In this document: positions 5,611 to 7,425 of the stretch, in pieces
Layout of the letters: every line of letters begins with the position of its first letter
Position numbering within the stretch: position 1 is the first letter of the stretch
The notes under the pieces: model-generated
The model's database searches: none
What the model saw: only the letters and a program-made list of their open reading frames with translations
What the model was told of the DNA's origin: nothing
DNA from: Bifidobacterium breve
Lineage (GTDB): Bacteria; Actinomycetota; Acidimicrobiia; Acidimicrobiales; Ilumatobacteraceae
Assembly (NCBI GenBank): GCA_945889575.1
Contig: CAMDBY010000082.1
Span: 1 to 7,425 of the forward strand
Direction of reading: 5' to 3'
DNA: 7,425 bases
Program-made: the position numbers and the translations under genes

Positions 5611-7425
5611 TTAGTGGGGTTGGGTTTTATTCCACGTAGACGCAAGTAATGCGTAATGACCATTCAGCGCAATCAGCTCGTCGTGTGTGCCAATCTCCGA
5701 AATATGCGCATCTGCCACGACCGCAATCTTGTCTGCACGTTGCACCGTGGACAAGCGGTGAGCGACCACAATGACACTGCGGTTGATCATCAGTTTCTCA
5801 AGCGCTGCTTCCACCAGCATCTCAGTACCTGGGTCAAGGTTCGACGTTGCTTCGTCAAGCACCAGCACTGCAGGGTCAATAAGAGCCGCACGTGACAAAG
5901 CAACTAACTGACGTTCACCAGCTGACAGGCGTGAACCACGTTCGCGCACTTCAGTGTCAAGGCCCTCTGGCAATGCTTCGAATCGCTCGCGTAGGCCAAT
6001 CTTGTCGAGCGCTATGAGAAGATCGTCTTCTGTGGCATCTGGCTTTGCAATACGCAAGTTGTCGCGAATTGTGCCATCAAACAAGAAACCCTCTTGAGGG
6101 ATCACAACGATGCGATCACGCAGATCCTCCATTGATGCGCGGCGCAGGTCTACACCGCCGTATGACACCGTGCCGGATTGCGGGTCATATAAACGTGCCA
6201 TCAATTTGGCAAGAGTTGATTTGCCTGCGCCGGTAGGGCCGACTAGCGCAAGGCGCGTGCCGGCCGTGAGAGTAAGTGACACATTCTCCAAGGCTGGTTG
6301 CGATGCACCTACATACGAGAACGTGATGTTGTCAACCACGACATCACCAACAGCGGGCAAGGAAATGGGGTTTGGAGATTCATCAACGTCAGGAACTGCG
6401 TCGATAATGCCAAACAACTTATGGAGTGCAGCTGCAGAAGATTGCAGGGTGTTGTACAACTGCGACAGTTGCTGCACGGGGTCAAACAAACTGGTGAGTA
6501 GCAACACGAATGCCACAACAGTTCCGAGGGACACCGTGCCATTGTGCACCAGCAAACCACCGACACCAACAATGAGTGCTGATGAACCAATACCAGCAAA
6601 TTCAATAAGCCCGAAATACCACGTACTGACTTTCACACTGTGAATGTGGCTGCGATACAACGCTCTGTTTGATTCTTCAAATCGACGAATCTGCTCGTCT
6701 TCTCGTGCGTATGCCTGAATTACCCGAACCCCAGTAATGCCCTCTTGCAGGGCAGAGAGGTTTGCGCCAACTTTGTCGCGAACTTCCAAGTACGCCGTGT
6801 TTGCATCACGTTGAAACTTTATGGTCGCCAGAATCAAGAATGGGAACACAATAAGAGAGATCAGTGTGAGCTGCCACGACAGACTCATCAAAAGAAAGAA
6901 CGCAAAGAACAGCAACAAGAATGACGAGAGAAACTGCATCAATCCCCATTGCACTAGTTCCGCCATCGATTCAATGTCGGCAGTCATACGCGCGACAAGT
7001 ACTCCAGCCTTCTCGCGGTCGAAAAATGCCATCGATTGTTTCTGCATTCGAGAAAACACTCGAATTCGAATCAGACGCAAGAAGCCTTCACCAGCAGAAT
7101 TCAATGCGACGTACTGCCAACGGCCAACGACATACGCAATTACGACTACCACGATGTAGGCAATAACGGTCTTATCAAGTGCGTTGCGATCGCCTTTGCG
7201 GATACCAGCATCAATGCCGTGACGAACGAGCACTGGCCCTGCCAAAGTGCACAACACGGTGATGATGACAAGACCGAACGCCAAGATTGCTTGTTTACGA
7301 AACTCGCCCGCCATTCGGAAACTGCGAAGAAGCACCACACGCGTTTGAGAACGGTCAAGCTTCTGATCCTCTTCCATTCCACGACCGCCTCCGCCGCCTC
7401 CGCCGCCTCCACGCCCTCCGCGTCC
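5611..7425 (-). CDS. ABC exporter half-transporter (fused transmembrane and ATPase domains), 5' end off the window
   Basis: This is a type IV-fold (MsbA/Sav1866/BmrA-like) inner-membrane exporter subunit: six transmembrane helices, then a cytoplasmic ATPase. Numbering from the ATG at 7377, likely helices are near 31-51, 71-92, 146-166, 168-186, 253-277 and 282-298. The ATPase has Walker A GPTGAGKST (380-388), Q-loop Q428, signature LSAGE (484-488, for LSGGQ), Walker B VLVLDEAT with D508 and E509, D-loop SNLD (512-515) and H-loop H540. All catalytic residues are intact, so it should hydrolyse ATP. The frame does not stop upstream of 7377: 16 more codons, rich in glycine and arginine with nine glycines in a row, continue to the edge, so the true start probably lies beyond. 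The ATG at 7377 remains possible. Exporters with this N-terminus often work as heterodimers with a neighbouring half-transporter; the only place for one here is past the right edge. Substrate cannot be read from sequence; drugs, lipids or peptides are all possible. Confidence 0.93.
   Translation of the reverse strand, partial: GRGGRGGGGGGGGGRGMEEDQKLDRSQTRVVLLRSFRMAGEFRKQAILAFGLVIITVLCTLAGPVLVRHGIDAGIRKGDRNALDKTVIAYIVVVVIAYVVGRWQYVALNSAGEGFLRLIRIRVFSRMQKQSMAFFDREKAGVLVARMTADIESMAELVQWGLMQFLSSFLLLFFAFFLLMSLSWQLTLISLIVFPFLILATIKFQRDANTAYLEVRDKVGANLSALQEGITGVRVIQAYAREDEQIRRFEESNRALYRSHIHSVKVSTWYFGLIEFAGIGSSALIVGVGGLLVHNGTVSLGTVVAFVLLLTSLFDPVQQLSQLYNTLQSSAAALHKLFGIIDAVPDVDESPNPISLPAVGDVVVDNITFSYVGASQPALENVSLTLTAGTRLALVGPTGAGKSTLAKLMARLYDPQSGTVSYGGVDLRRASMEDLRDRIVVIPQEGFLFDGTIRDNLRIAKPDATEDDLLIALDKIGLRERFEALPEGLDTEVRERGSRLSAGERQLVALSRAALIDPAVLVLDEATSNLDPGTEMLVEAALEKLMINRSVIVVAHRLSTVQRADKIAVVADAHISEIGTHDELIALNGHYALLASTWNKTQPH
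7386..7410. repeat. Period-9 GC-rich tandem repeat coding polyglycine
   Basis: The nine-base unit CGCCTCCGC occurs twice exactly (7386-7394, 7395-7403) and then continues as a seven-base partial copy to 7410. Read on the minus strand in the exporter frame it is GGA-GGC-GGC repeated, and with the adjoining GGT codon it gives nine glycines. Such a tract can gain or lose units by slippage in steps of three codons without breaking the frame. Confidence 0.75.

Noticed and set aside
7146..7412. 88-codon minus-strand frame with an Ala/Glu-rich start
   Set aside because: It is another frame of the exporter gene, produced by the GGCGGA repeat read out of phase.
1..7425. tRNA, rRNA, CRISPR array, insertion sequence or attachment site
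   Set aside because: No clover-leaf-like sequence, regularly spaced repeats, transposase motifs or terminal inverted repeats were seen, and almost all bases lie in the five genes.

Overview
The window looks like an ordinary chromosomal segment of a high-to-moderate G+C actinobacterium. The methionine synthase has the actinobacterial form of its motifs (VCVDYVGHDG, RYSWGYPACPD, C-terminus ending in KYFVARD), and the ABC exporter begins with the LDR(S/A)Q region seen in actinobacterial half-transporters. Base composition is moderate rather than Streptomyces-like, so an aquatic lineage such as the Acidimicrobiia is my guess. That placement is inference from memory of the families, not from a search.

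Layout. (1) Positions 1-501, minus strand: the N-terminal 167 residues of a PduO/MMAB-type cob(I)alamin adenosyltransferase that runs off the left edge. (2) Positions 502-536: a divergent gap of only 35 bases. (3) Positions 537-4016, plus strand: full-length cobalamin-dependent methionine synthase MetH (1159 aa, four modules). (4) Positions 4062-5111, plus strand: a 349-aa cytoplasmic clan GH-A (GH5-like) glycoside hydrolase of unknown substrate. (5) Positions 5132-5500, minus strand: a 122-aa NTF2-fold / lumazine-binding-like small protein, convergent with the hydrolase with 20 bases between stop codons. (6) Positions 5611-7425, minus strand: an ABC exporter half-transporter (fused membrane and ATPase domains). 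Its reading frame stays open through a glycine-rich stretch to the right edge, so the gene is probably 5'-truncated here.

The left pair forms a small cobalamin locus: one enzyme makes adenosylcobalamin and the other uses methylcobalamin to make methionine. They share a very short divergent control region that contains a 6-bp inverted repeat overlapping the metH ribosome binding site. The hydrolase, the NTF2-like protein and the exporter have no obvious functional link to B12 or to each other.

No mobile element, CRISPR array, RNA gene or riboswitch was seen. I do not see a clear undescribed system. The more unusual signals are the hairpin enclosing the metH stop codon, an ACTAAGCG word at three gene 3' ends (one a 14-nt exact repeat), and the period-9 glycine-coding repeat at the exporter N-terminus. 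All gene-free stretches are shorter than 120 bases.
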